Below, in pieces: positions 5,869 through 12,325 of a DNA stretch of 15,721 nt. The translations under genes and the position numbers were made by a program. The DNA comes from Bifidobacterium breve (GTDB taxonomy: Bacteria; Actinomycetota; Actinomycetes; S36-B12): positions 1 through 15,721 of the forward strand of contig CALPZT020000011.1 of NCBI GenBank assembly GCA_943328365.2, in the 5' to 3' direction. The notes under the pieces were generated by a model. The model was not told the DNA's origin. It worked only from the letters and a program-made list of their open reading frames with translations, and did no database searches. Each line of letters starts with the position of its first letter. Position 1 is the first letter of the stretch.

Positions 5869-7535
5869 GCGCGCCATCTCGACCCTACGGGCCGCGCGCA
5901 GGCGACGTGCTCGAACTCGGCGACACCGGGCTCAGACTCCGCATCGAAAGCCGAGTCAACGACGAGCACGACGAGTTCAGGGTGGGATTCGCAAAATCCG
6001 GCCGCGACGGCATCGGGCTCAGAGGCGTCACGACAGCCGGGTCATGCGACCTCGTCATCACAAACGTCGTGGTCCTCGATCCCGTTGACGGTGTGCGTGT
6101 CGGATGCATCGGCATCCGCGAGGGGCGCATCTGCGGCATCGGCCGCGCAGGCAACCCCGACACCACGTCTGATATCGATGTCATCGTCGGTACGGGCACC
6201 GTGGTCATCGACGGCGACGGACTCATCGCCACTTCCGGTGGCATCGACACCCATGTGCACAGCCTCAGCCCCAGGGTGTTCGAGGCGGAGATCTCCTCGG
6301 GTGTCACGACGGTGATCGGCCAGGAGGCTGGCCCGATGTGGGGCGTCGGACTCGGATCGCGGTGGGTGATCGAGCGCGCACTCCGGGCCATGGACTCGTT
6401 CCCGGTGAACATCGGACTCCTCGGCCGAGGTTCATCCTCTGACCCCGACTCAATTCGCGAATCGCTCCTCGCCCATGCCTGCGGACTCAAGGTGCATGAG
6501 GACACCGGCGCCACGCTGCGCACGATTGATACGGCATTGAGCGTTGCCGATGAATTCGACGTGCAGGTGGCACTGCATACCGATGGGCTGAACGAGACCC
6601 TGTCGGTCGCCGACACCATCGCCGTGACGGCTGGCCGGGCGATCCACGCCTTCCATGTCGAGGGGTGCGGGGGCGGGCACGCACCGGATGTCCTGCAGCT
6701 CGCCGGCCACGACCACATCCTCACCTCGTCCACGAATCCCACGCTCCCCTACGGGGTGAACGCCGTTGCCGAGCACCTCGACATGATCATGTTCTGCCAC
6801 GGGATGGACGCGGATCGAGCAAGCGACGTGAGCATCGCTCGTGCTCGTGTGCGGGCAGCGACGATGGCCGCCGAGAGCCGGTTGCATGACCTCGGCGTCA
6901 TCCACATGACATCCTCCGATGCCCAGGGCATGGGTCGAGCCGGTGAGACATGGTGGCGCACCTTCGCTCTCGCGGGTGTTGTCGCAGCCGCCGATCCCGG
7001 GCGGCAGGAGCGCGTGGCATCCGATGACGACAACGACCGCATCCTGCGCTATCTCGCGAAGATCACCGTGAATCCAGCATTGGTGCACGGCATCGCCCAC
7101 GAGGTCGGCCGACTGGCGCCCGGCATGCTCGCCGATATCGTGCTGTGGCGACCGGAGATGTTCGCCGCCAAGCCCTGGCTCGTCCTGAAGGGCGGATTCC
7201 CGGCCTGGGGTGTGACCGGCGACCCGAATGCGAGCATCGACGCAGCCCAGCCGCTCGTGCTCGCTGAGCAGTTCGGCGCACTCGGCGCCGCTCCGAGCGA
7301 TCTTTCGTTCCTCATCACGAATGAACAGGCTATTTCGGCCGGCCCTGCTCCGATGGCGCGCAGGACAGTCGCGACCTCAGGATGCCGTTCGATTCGGGCG
7401 AGGCAGCTCGTGCGCCACACTGGCACCGGTGAGGTTCAGGTCTCGCCGAACGGCGGTAGCGTCACATGGAACGGAGCCCCGCTCGAACTCGATCCCGTGC
7501 GCAATGCACCGCTCTCGCGGCTGCACTTCTGGTAG
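5865..7535 (+). CDS. ureC: Divergent urease alpha subunit (UreC-like amidohydrolase)
   Basis: This 556-residue protein is slightly shorter than typical UreC (about 567-572). It starts with GTG inside the upstream stop (GTGA), with GGGAG 8 nt before it. Collinear urease landmarks run from YGPRAGDVLELGDT at the N-terminus to a C-terminal LSRLHFW in place of the usual MAQRYFLF. All six nickel-ligand positions are present: His130 and His132 (DTHVH), Lys209 for carbamylation (GLKVHED), His238 (ALHTD), His264 (FHVEG) and Asp352 (SSDAQG). His211, Asp213, Cys311, His312 and Arg328 are also kept. Departures from classical ureases are a four-residue loss in the TTCTPGPW loop (about residues 161-167), Trp to Thr at 214, the second flap His to Gly at 313, and the SQAMG Ala to Gly at 355. 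In the family these parts line the urea pocket. Probably an active metal hydrolase with altered specificity; an inactive relative is possible. Confidence 0.85.
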   Translation: MSAPSRPYGPRAGDVLELGDTGLRLRIESRVNDEHDEFRVGFAKSGRDGIGLRGVTTAGSCDLVITNVVVLDPVDGVRVGCIGIREGRICGIGRAGNPDTTSDIDVIVGTGTVVIDGDGLIATSGGIDTHVHSLSPRVFEAEISSGVTTVIGQEAGPMWGVGLGSRWVIERALRAMDSFPVNIGLLGRGSSSDPDSIRESLLAHACGLKVHEDTGATLRTIDTALSVADEFDVQVALHTDGLNETLSVADTIAVTAGRAIHAFHVEGCGGGHAPDVLQLAGHDHILTSSTNPTLPYGVNAVAEHLDMIMFCHGMDADRASDVSIARARVRAATMAAESRLHDLGVIHMTSSDAQGMGRAGETWWRTFALAGVVAAADPGRQERVASDDDNDRILRYLAKITVNPALVHGIAHEVGRLAPGMLADIVLWRPEMFAAKPWLVLKGGFPAWGVTGDPNASIDAAQPLVLAEQFGALGAAPSDLSFLITNEQAISAGPAPMARRTVATSGCRSIRARQLVRHTGTGEVQVSPNGGSVTWNGAPLELDPVRNAPLSRLHFW

Positions 7536-7545
7536 ATCTGAGCAG

Positions 7546-7875
7546 TCAGAAGCGGATCTTCTCCAGCGCCTCGGCGAGAATCGCAGCGCCATCCTCATCG
7601 GACCTGCGCTCCTTCACATATGCGAGGTGCGTCTTGTACGGCTCGACTTTCTGCGGCGATGGCGGATTCGCCTGATCAGGTCCGGCCGGCAGCCCGCAGC
7701 GCGGGCAATCCCACTCCTCCGGGACGACGGCGTCGGCTGCGAAGCTGGGCTTGGACTCATGACCACGCGAGCACCAGAACGATACCCAGATGCGCGGCGC
7801 AGCATCACCGCGCTCGGCCTCCCCCATTGGTCCTGCACCAACACGGCTGCCGCGAATGGCACTGCCTCCGGCCAT
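7546..7875 (-). CDS. rbpA: RNA polymerase-binding protein RbpA
   Basis: This 109-residue actinobacteria-specific transcription factor binds the sigma subunit and RNA polymerase core and stabilises open promoter complexes. The N-terminal GSAIRGSRVGAGPMGE is the tail, followed by the core domain. Cys35, His39, Cys57 and Cys60 form the expected zinc site, as in Streptomyces RbpA. The basic linker and sigma-interacting C-terminus are recognisable from KVEPYKTHLAYVKERR to EALEKIRF. The ATG at 7875 is preceded 6 nt away by AAAGGAT. It follows secG on the same strand after 78 nt, the usual arrangement in Micrococcales. Its stop is 10 nt from the converging ureC stop, so no separate terminator fits between them. 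Confidence 0.93.
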   Translation of the reverse strand: MAGGSAIRGSRVGAGPMGEAERGDAAPRIWVSFWCSRGHESKPSFAADAVVPEEWDCPRCGLPAGPDQANPPSPQKVEPYKTHLAYVKERRSDEDGAAILAEALEKIRF

Positions 7876-7953
7876 GGATGGATCCTTTCGAAACGATCGG
7901 CGAAACGCGGGGTGAACAGGCGTGCGGTGGGAAATCCAGAGAAACGTGCGAGG
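7876..7953 (-). other. rbpA leader with direct repeats and a near-palindrome
   Basis: In the gap between secG and rbpA, CGAAACG occurs twice on the forward strand (7889-7895 and 7901-7907), with a 12 nt period. The 16 bp ATCCTTTCGAAACGAT (7882-7897) is symmetric at seven of eight base pairs and covers the rbpA ribosome-binding site. I see no convincing -35/-10 pair here, so read-through from secG or an unrecognised promoter would have to supply rbpA mRNA. The repeats may be operator elements or chance. Confidence 0.3.
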
Positions 7954-8202
7954 TTAGGTGGCACTCCGAACGAGCAGGCCGACTGCGACGATGCTCGCCG
8001 CCCAGACCAGGCCCAGGCCAACAGTGAGACGGTCGAGGTTGCGCTCGGCGACAGAGGAACCCCCCACCGATGAGGAGACGCCACCCCCGAATAGATCCGA
8101 AAGGCCGCCCCCCTTGCCGCGGTGCAACAGGATGAGGACGACGAGCAGCGTGCTCGTGATGACAAGGATCACGGACAGGACGATCGTAAGGATCTGGACC
8201 AT
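7954..8202 (-). CDS. secG: Preprotein translocase subunit SecG
   Basis: This small 82-residue membrane protein of the SecYEG export channel has two hydrophobic helices, at about residues 3-26 and 58-78. Between them lies the diagnostic cytosolic loop HRGKGGGLSDLFGGG. Length and motif are standard for actinobacterial SecG. It follows tpiA after 21 nt on the same strand, the usual glycolysis-secG linkage in actinobacteria. No clear Shine-Dalgarno sequence precedes the ATG at 8202, so translation may depend on flow from tpiA. Confidence 0.93.
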   Translation of the reverse strand: MVQILTIVLSVILVITSTLLVVLILLHRGKGGGLSDLFGGGVSSSVGGSSVAERNLDRLTVGLGLVWAASIVAVGLLVRSAT

Positions 8203-8223
8203 TGGCTCAGGATACCGGTCTCG

Positions 8224-9024
8224 TCAGCCGGCAAGTTCTGCCGGGTGCATGCGAAAGCGCACAATCCCCACGAACTCATCAGGATCAAGGCTTGCCCCGC
8301 CGACAAGGGCTCCATCGACATCGGCCTTGGCCATGATTCCGGCAACGTTCGAAGCCTTCACCGAACCGCCGTAGAGCACTCGCACCTGTTGCCCTGTGCC
8401 AGCGCCCCACACGTCGCTTATTCGCGCCCTGATCGCCCCGCAGACCTCTTGGGCATCCTCAGGGGTCGCAACCTCACCCGTGCCGATCGCCCACACCGGC
8501 TCATAGGCGACCACGAGATCGGCCACCTGCTCGGAACTGAGACCTGCGAGCGATCCATCGAGCTGCTCGAGCACGTGCGCCACGTGGGTTCCGGCCTTGC
8601 GAATATCGAGGCCCTCGCCGATGCACACGATCGGGATCATCCCCGACGCAATGGCCGCATGAGCCTTCGCACTTACGATGACGTCGCTCTCGCCGTGGTA
8701 TTCACGGCGCTCGCTATGCCCGACGGTCACGAACGAGCATCCGAGCTTGGCCAGCATGGCCGCGGATATCTCGCCGGTGTAAGCACCAGAAGCATGCTGC
8801 GAGACATCTTGGCCGCCATAGAGAAGCTCGTACTTGTCGCCCTCGATGAGGGTCTGGACAGATCGAATGTCGGTGAACGGAGGCAGGACTGCTACGTCGA
8901 CCGCAGCGAAGTCTGCCTCATTCAAGGCGAACGCCAGTTTCTGAACGAGGGCGATTGCCTCGAAGTGATTGAGGTTCATCTTCCAGTTGCCGGCCATCAA
9001 TGGCTTGCGAACGGTTGCTGCCAT
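8224..9024 (-). CDS. tpiA: Triosephosphate isomerase
   Basis: This 266-residue TIM-barrel enzyme interconverts dihydroxyacetone phosphate and glyceraldehyde 3-phosphate in cytosolic glycolysis. All catalytic positions are visible: Asn13 and Lys15 in AGNWKMN, His103 in VTVGHSERR, and Glu175 in AYEPVWAIGTG at the start of the flexible lid. The phosphate-binding LYGGSVK is near the C-terminus. The start ATG is supported by GAGGAG (9034-9039, reverse strand) 9 nt upstream, lying within the end of pgk; only 3 nt separate the two genes. It is ordinary in length and motif content. Confidence 0.97.
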   Translation of the reverse strand: MAATVRKPLMAGNWKMNLNHFEAIALVQKLAFALNEADFAAVDVAVLPPFTDIRSVQTLIEGDKYELLYGGQDVSQHASGAYTGEISAAMLAKLGCSFVTVGHSERREYHGESDVIVSAKAHAAIASGMIPIVCIGEGLDIRKAGTHVAHVLEQLDGSLAGLSSEQVADLVVAYEPVWAIGTGEVATPEDAQEVCGAIRARISDVWGAGTGQQVRVLYGGSVKASNVAGIMAKADVDGALVGGASLDPDEFVGIVRFRMHPAELAG

Positions 9025-9027
9025 GGT

Positions 9028-10233
9028 TCAGTGCTCCTCAAGGACGGCGATGCCCGGAAGGGTCTTCCCTTCGAGGAACTCAAGACTCGCGCCACCACCG
9101 GTGCTGATGTGACCGAAATCCGCCTCGTCGAGACCGAGGAGGCGAATTGCTGCTGCGGAATCTCCACCACCCACGACCGTCATGGCGTTCGACGCAGCGA
9201 GCGCCTCGGCCACGGCGCGGGTTCCGGCCGCGAATGGCGTCATCTCGAACACCCCCATCGGGCCGTTCCAGACGACGGTGGCCGCATCGGCGATCTGCTC
9301 AGCGAACAGGGCGGCGGTCCGGGGGCCGATGTCGAGTCCACGCCACCCGTCTGGAATCGCGTCTGCAGCAACGACCTCGGTCGCAGCATCCGCGGAGAAG
9401 GCATCGGCGATGACGACATCGATCGGGGTTAGCAAGGTGACGCCGCTTGCCCTCGCCTGATCGATGAAGCCCTTCACTGCGTCGACTTGATCTGACTCGA
9501 GAAGTGAATCCCCGACGCGGTAGCCCTGCGCCGCAAGGAAGGTGAATGCCATGCCGCCGCCGATAAGGAGACGATCGACGCGACCGATGAGGTTGCCGAT
9601 GACCCCGAGTTTGTCGCTCACCTTCGAGCCGCCGAGGATGACGACGTAGGGCCGGGCTGGATCGGCGAGGAGTCGGGCAAAGACCGAAGCCTCCTTGTGG
9701 ACGAGCCTGCCGGCCGCGCTGGGCAGCAGGCGAGCGATGTCGGTCACCGATGCCTGCTCGCGGTGTACGACGCCGAAGCCATCCGAGACGTAGAGATCGG
9801 CGAGACTCGCAAGTTCGGCAGCGAGTGCGGCGCGCTCCTGCGGATCCTTGCTCGTTTCCCGGGCATCGAAACGTATGTTCTCGAGGAGGACGACATCGCC
9901 GGCCGACATTGAGCCAACGAGCGCGCGCGCTTGCGGACCGGTGATGTCGGCGCCCAGCGCTACCGGAGCATCAAGAAGTTCGCTCAGGCGTGCAGCCACC
10001 GGCGCAAGGCTCAACGACGGGTTTGGCTCACCCTTGGGCCGGCCGAGGTGGGCAACCACGACGACCTTTGCTCCGGCCCGGCGCAGGTCGCCCAGGGTCG
10101 GCAGGCTGGCCCTGATGCGTCCATCGTCGGTGATGATCCGAGTGCCGTCCGGTCCGTCACCGAGGGGCACATTGAAGTCGGAGCGGACGATAACGGTCCG
10201 CCCCGCCACATCAAGGTCATCAAGTGACTTCAC
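9028..10233 (-). CDS. pgk: Phosphoglycerate kinase
   Basis: This 401-residue glycolytic kinase transfers phosphate from 1,3-bisphosphoglycerate to ADP. N-domain motifs are VIVRSDFNVPLGDG, VVVVAHLGRPKGE (substrate-binding arginines) and LLENIRFD. The C-domain has ILGGSKVSDKLGVI, GGGMAFTFLAAQGY, VVWNGPMGVFE and the nucleotide loop GGGDSAAA. I chose the GTG at 10233 (VKSLDDLDVAGRTVIV) because it starts 8 nt after the gap stop and gives the usual family length. The frame is open for 22 further codons, but those lie inside gap and do not look like PGK. The Shine-Dalgarno sequence is weak (TAGGCG), which suggests coupling to gap. Confidence 0.95.
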   Translation of the reverse strand: MKSLDDLDVAGRTVIVRSDFNVPLGDGPDGTRIITDDGRIRASLPTLGDLRRAGAKVVVVAHLGRPKGEPNPSLSLAPVAARLSELLDAPVALGADITGPQARALVGSMSAGDVVLLENIRFDARETSKDPQERAALAAELASLADLYVSDGFGVVHREQASVTDIARLLPSAAGRLVHKEASVFARLLADPARPYVVILGGSKVSDKLGVIGNLIGRVDRLLIGGGMAFTFLAAQGYRVGDSLLESDQVDAVKGFIDQARASGVTLLTPIDVVIADAFSADAATEVVAADAIPDGWRGLDIGPRTAALFAEQIADAATVVWNGPMGVFEMTPFAAGTRAVAEALAASNAMTVVGGGDSAAAIRLLGLDEADFGHISTGGGASLEFLEGKTLPGIAVLEEH

Positions 10234-10241
10234 GGTGACGC

Positions 10242-11246
10242 CTACAGCTTCGAGCCGACGAGGCCTACGAGATCGACGAGGCGGTTGCTGTAGCCCCACT
10301 CGTTGTCGTACCAGCCGACGACCTTGAGCATGTTGCCATTGACGTTCGTGAGAAGGGCGTCGAAGATGCAGGACGCAGGGTCGGTGACGATATCGCTCGA
10401 AACGATCGGATCCTCTGTGTAGACGAGAATGCCCTTGAGCGGGCCATCCGCTGCAGCCTTGACTGCGGCATTGACCTGCTCCTTCGTCGCTGCTGTCTTG
10501 AGCTCGACCGTCAGATCGGTCGCCGAACCCGTCGGAACCGGAACTCGCATCGCGTAGCCGTCGAGCTTTCCGGCAAGGTGCGGGAGCACGAGGCTCACGG
10601 CCTTTGCCGCGCCGGTCGTCGTCGGAATCATGTTGATCGCTGCCGCGCGGGCGCGACGCAGATCGCTGTGCGGGAAGTCGAGGATGCTCTGATCGTTCGT
10701 GTACGCGTGGATCGTCGTCATCATGCCGCGCTCGATGCCGAATGCATCGTCGATCACCTTCGCCATTGGAGCGAGGCAGTTCGTCGTGCAGGACGCGTTC
10801 GAGATGATGTTGTGGATCGCAGAGTCATAGGTGTCGTCATTGACGCCCATGACAATCGTGATGTCCTCACCCATTGCCGGCGCGGAGATGATGACCTTGC
10901 GGGCGCCTGCCGCGAGGTGCTTGCCCGCGGACGCCGCATCGGTGAAGAAGCCAGTGGACTCGATGACAATGTCAGCGCCGACCTTCGCCCAGGGCAGGGC
11001 TGCGGGATCGCGCTCGGCGAACACCGGCAGGGACCTGCCATCGACGATGATCTCGCCGTCGCCGGCCTTCACCTCGACCGGCAGGCGGCCGAGGATGCTG
11101 TCGTACTTGAGGAGGTGTGCGAGGGTCTTGGTGTCGGTGAGGTCATTGATGCCCACCACCTCGATGTCGGCACCACTCGCGAGGATCGCGCGGTAGAAAT
11201 TACGGCCGATTCGGCCAAAACCATTGATGCCAACCTTGACAGCCAT
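10242..11246 (-). CDS. gap: Glyceraldehyde-3-phosphate dehydrogenase, type I, NAD-dependent
   Basis: This 334-residue enzyme oxidises glyceraldehyde 3-phosphate to 1,3-bisphosphoglycerate. The Rossmann start KVGINGFGRIGR is followed by INDL, whose Asp35 suggests NAD preference over NADP. The active-site signature SNASCTTNCLAP gives nucleophile Cys153, and His180 (TTIHAYT) is the base. The C-terminal WYDNEWGYSNR is intact. The ATG at 11246 has a strong GAGGAG (reverse complement of 11252-11258). It is the first gene of the gap-pgk-tpiA-secG-rbpA group and follows a gap of about 98 nt that holds a promoter candidate. It is a standard glycolytic Gap, not the gluconeogenic GapB type as far as motifs show. 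Confidence 0.96.
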   Translation of the reverse strand: MAVKVGINGFGRIGRNFYRAILASGADIEVVGINDLTDTKTLAHLLKYDSILGRLPVEVKAGDGEIIVDGRSLPVFAERDPAALPWAKVGADIVIESTGFFTDAASAGKHLAAGARKVIISAPAMGEDITIVMGVNDDTYDSAIHNIISNASCTTNCLAPMAKVIDDAFGIERGMMTTIHAYTNDQSILDFPHSDLRRARAAAINMIPTTTGAAKAVSLVLPHLAGKLDGYAMRVPVPTGSATDLTVELKTAATKEQVNAAVKAAADGPLKGILVYTEDPIVSSDIVTDPASCIFDALLTNVNGNMLKVVGWYDNEWGYSNRLVDLVGLVGSKL

Positions 11247-11251
11247 CTGGA

Positions 11252-11258
11252 TCTCCTC
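11252..11258 (-). promoter_or_regulatory. Strong Shine-Dalgarno site of gap
   Basis: On the reverse strand the sequence reads GAGGAGA, ending 5 nt before the ATG at 11246. It is the clearest ribosome-binding site of the reverse-strand cluster and fits high expression of gap. Confidence 0.7.
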
Positions 11259-11272
11259 ATGGGAAACGATGT

Positions 11273-11284
11273 GTAAACGTTATC
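11273..11284. promoter_or_regulatory. LacI/PurR-like operator candidate upstream of gap
   Basis: GTAAACGTTATC has an AACGTT core with matching outer G/C, like the central part of LacI/GalR/PurR-family operators. It falls just downstream of the -10 candidate, at about the transcription start of gap, where a repressor could block initiation. Symmetry is incomplete (four of six pairs), and no regulator gene lies nearby. Confidence 0.25.
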
Positions 11285-11291
11285 GCCGGAA

Positions 11292-11319
11292 ACCCTATCG
11301 AATGCCTGCTGCGCATCAA
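11292..11319 (-). promoter_or_regulatory. Candidate vegetative promoter of the gap operon
   Basis: On the reverse strand, TTGATG (reverse complement of 11314-11319) is followed after 16 nt by TAGGGT (reverse complement of 11292-11297). They match the actinobacterial -35 (TTGA...) and -10 (TAnnnT) patterns. Transcription would start near 11285, giving a leader of about 40 nt before the gap ATG. A 6 bp hairpin, CTGCGC (11309-11314) against GCGCAG (11322-11327), overlaps the -35 region and could be a weak end signal for whiA mRNA. Confidence 0.45.
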
Positions 11320-11344
11320 AAGCGCAGGAACGAGGAGCGCTCCC

Positions 11345-12325
11345 TCAGGTACCGATCATGTCCGGCTCAAGCGCTGATTCGGTATCCGGAATGCCCAGAT
11401 CACTCGCCCGCTTGTCAGCGAGGGCGAGCAGCCTTCTGATGCGCCCGGCGATCGCATCCTTGGTCATCGGAGGATCGGCAAGGGCTCCGAGCTCCTCAAG
11501 ACTCGCCTGCTGATGCTCGAGGCGAAGTCGGCCGGCAACGAGCAGGTGATCGGGGATGTCGTCCGCAAGGATCTCCATCGCCCGCGCCACCCGCGCCCCG
11601 GCGGCGACGGCAGCCCTCGCTGATCGCCGCAGGTTCGCGTCATCGAAATTCGCGAGCCGGTTCGCGGTCGCCCGCACCTCGCGGCGCATGCGCCGCTCCT
11701 CCCACGCCATCACCGACTCATGCGCGCCAAGACGGGTGAGCATTGCGCCAATCGCATCGCCGTCGCGCACCACAACGCGGTCGACTCCGCGCACCTCGCG
11801 CGACTTCGCCGGGATGCCCAGTCGCCTCGCGGCACCGACGAGCGCGAGCGCAGCCTCAGGTCCCGGGCAGGTGATCTCCAGCGAGGACGAACGGCCCGGC
11901 TCGGTAAGCGAGCCGTGCGCGAGGAACGCGCCGCGCCAGGCAGACTCGCAGTCGCACACTCCCCCCGAGACGACCGCAGGCGGTAGACCGCGAACCGGGC
12001 GTCCGCTCGTATCGACGATCCCGGTCTGCCGGGCGAGGGCATCGCCACCCTCGACCACGCGGACGAGGTAGCGCGTCCCCCTTCGGAGTCCTGACTGCTG
12101 CACCATCGCGATGTCGCATCCGTGCCCGTAGATCTCGAACAGGTCCTTCTTCAGCCGGCGCGCCGCGGCGCCCGTGTCGAGTTCAGCCTCGATGACGATG
12201 TGGCCCGCAACCAGGTGGAGACCGCCGGCGAAGCGCAGGATGCTCGACACTTCGGCCTTGCGACAGCACGCCTTGGTGATCTCAACCCGGCTGAGCTCGT
12301 CCTTCACCGCCGATGTCATTGCCAT
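11345..12325 (-). CDS. whiA: DNA-binding regulator WhiA
   Basis: This 326-residue protein has an N-terminal LAGLIDADG-like fold (about residues 1-210) and a C-terminal helix-turn-helix domain. Recognisable segments are MAMTSAVKDELSR, CCRKAEVSSILRFAGGLHL, GGVCDCESAWRGAFLAHGSL, and the DNA-binding end from ANFDDANLRRS to PMTKDAIAGRIRRLLALAD. In Streptomyces WhiA works with WhiB to trigger sporulation septation; in other Gram-positives it affects cell division and chromosome segregation. I prefer the ATG at 12325, with AGGA 9 nt upstream and the typical MAMT start. The ATG two codons later (12319) forms an ATGA overlap with the yvcK stop and is the alternative. It ends the uvrC-rapZ-yvcK-whiA chain; about 98 nt then separate it from gap. 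Confidence 0.93.
   Translation of the reverse strand: MAMTSAVKDELSRVEITKACCRKAEVSSILRFAGGLHLVAGHIVIEAELDTGAAARRLKKDLFEIYGHGCDIAMVQQSGLRRGTRYLVRVVEGGDALARQTGIVDTSGRPVRGLPPAVVSGGVCDCESAWRGAFLAHGSLTEPGRSSSLEITCPGPEAALALVGAARRLGIPAKSREVRGVDRVVVRDGDAIGAMLTRLGAHESVMAWEERRMRREVRATANRLANFDDANLRRSARAAVAAGARVARAMEILADDIPDHLLVAGRLRLEHQQASLEELGALADPPMTKDAIAGRIRRLLALADKRASDLGIPDTESALEPDMIGT

Noticed and set aside
5865..7535. ureC as a pseudogene
   Set aside because: The frame is intact over 556 codons and all metal-ligand positions are present, so divergence rather than decay is the better reading.
8122..9432. Forward-strand open frame of 436 codons opposite tpiA and pgk
   Set aside because: It is antisense to two well-recognised glycolytic genes, its translation resembles no protein family, and long antisense frames are expected in high-GC DNA.
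10234..10299. N-terminal extension of pgk into gap
   Set aside because: These 22 codons are basic, overlap the gap coding end and are absent from PGK proteins; the GTG at 10233 gives the normal N-terminus.
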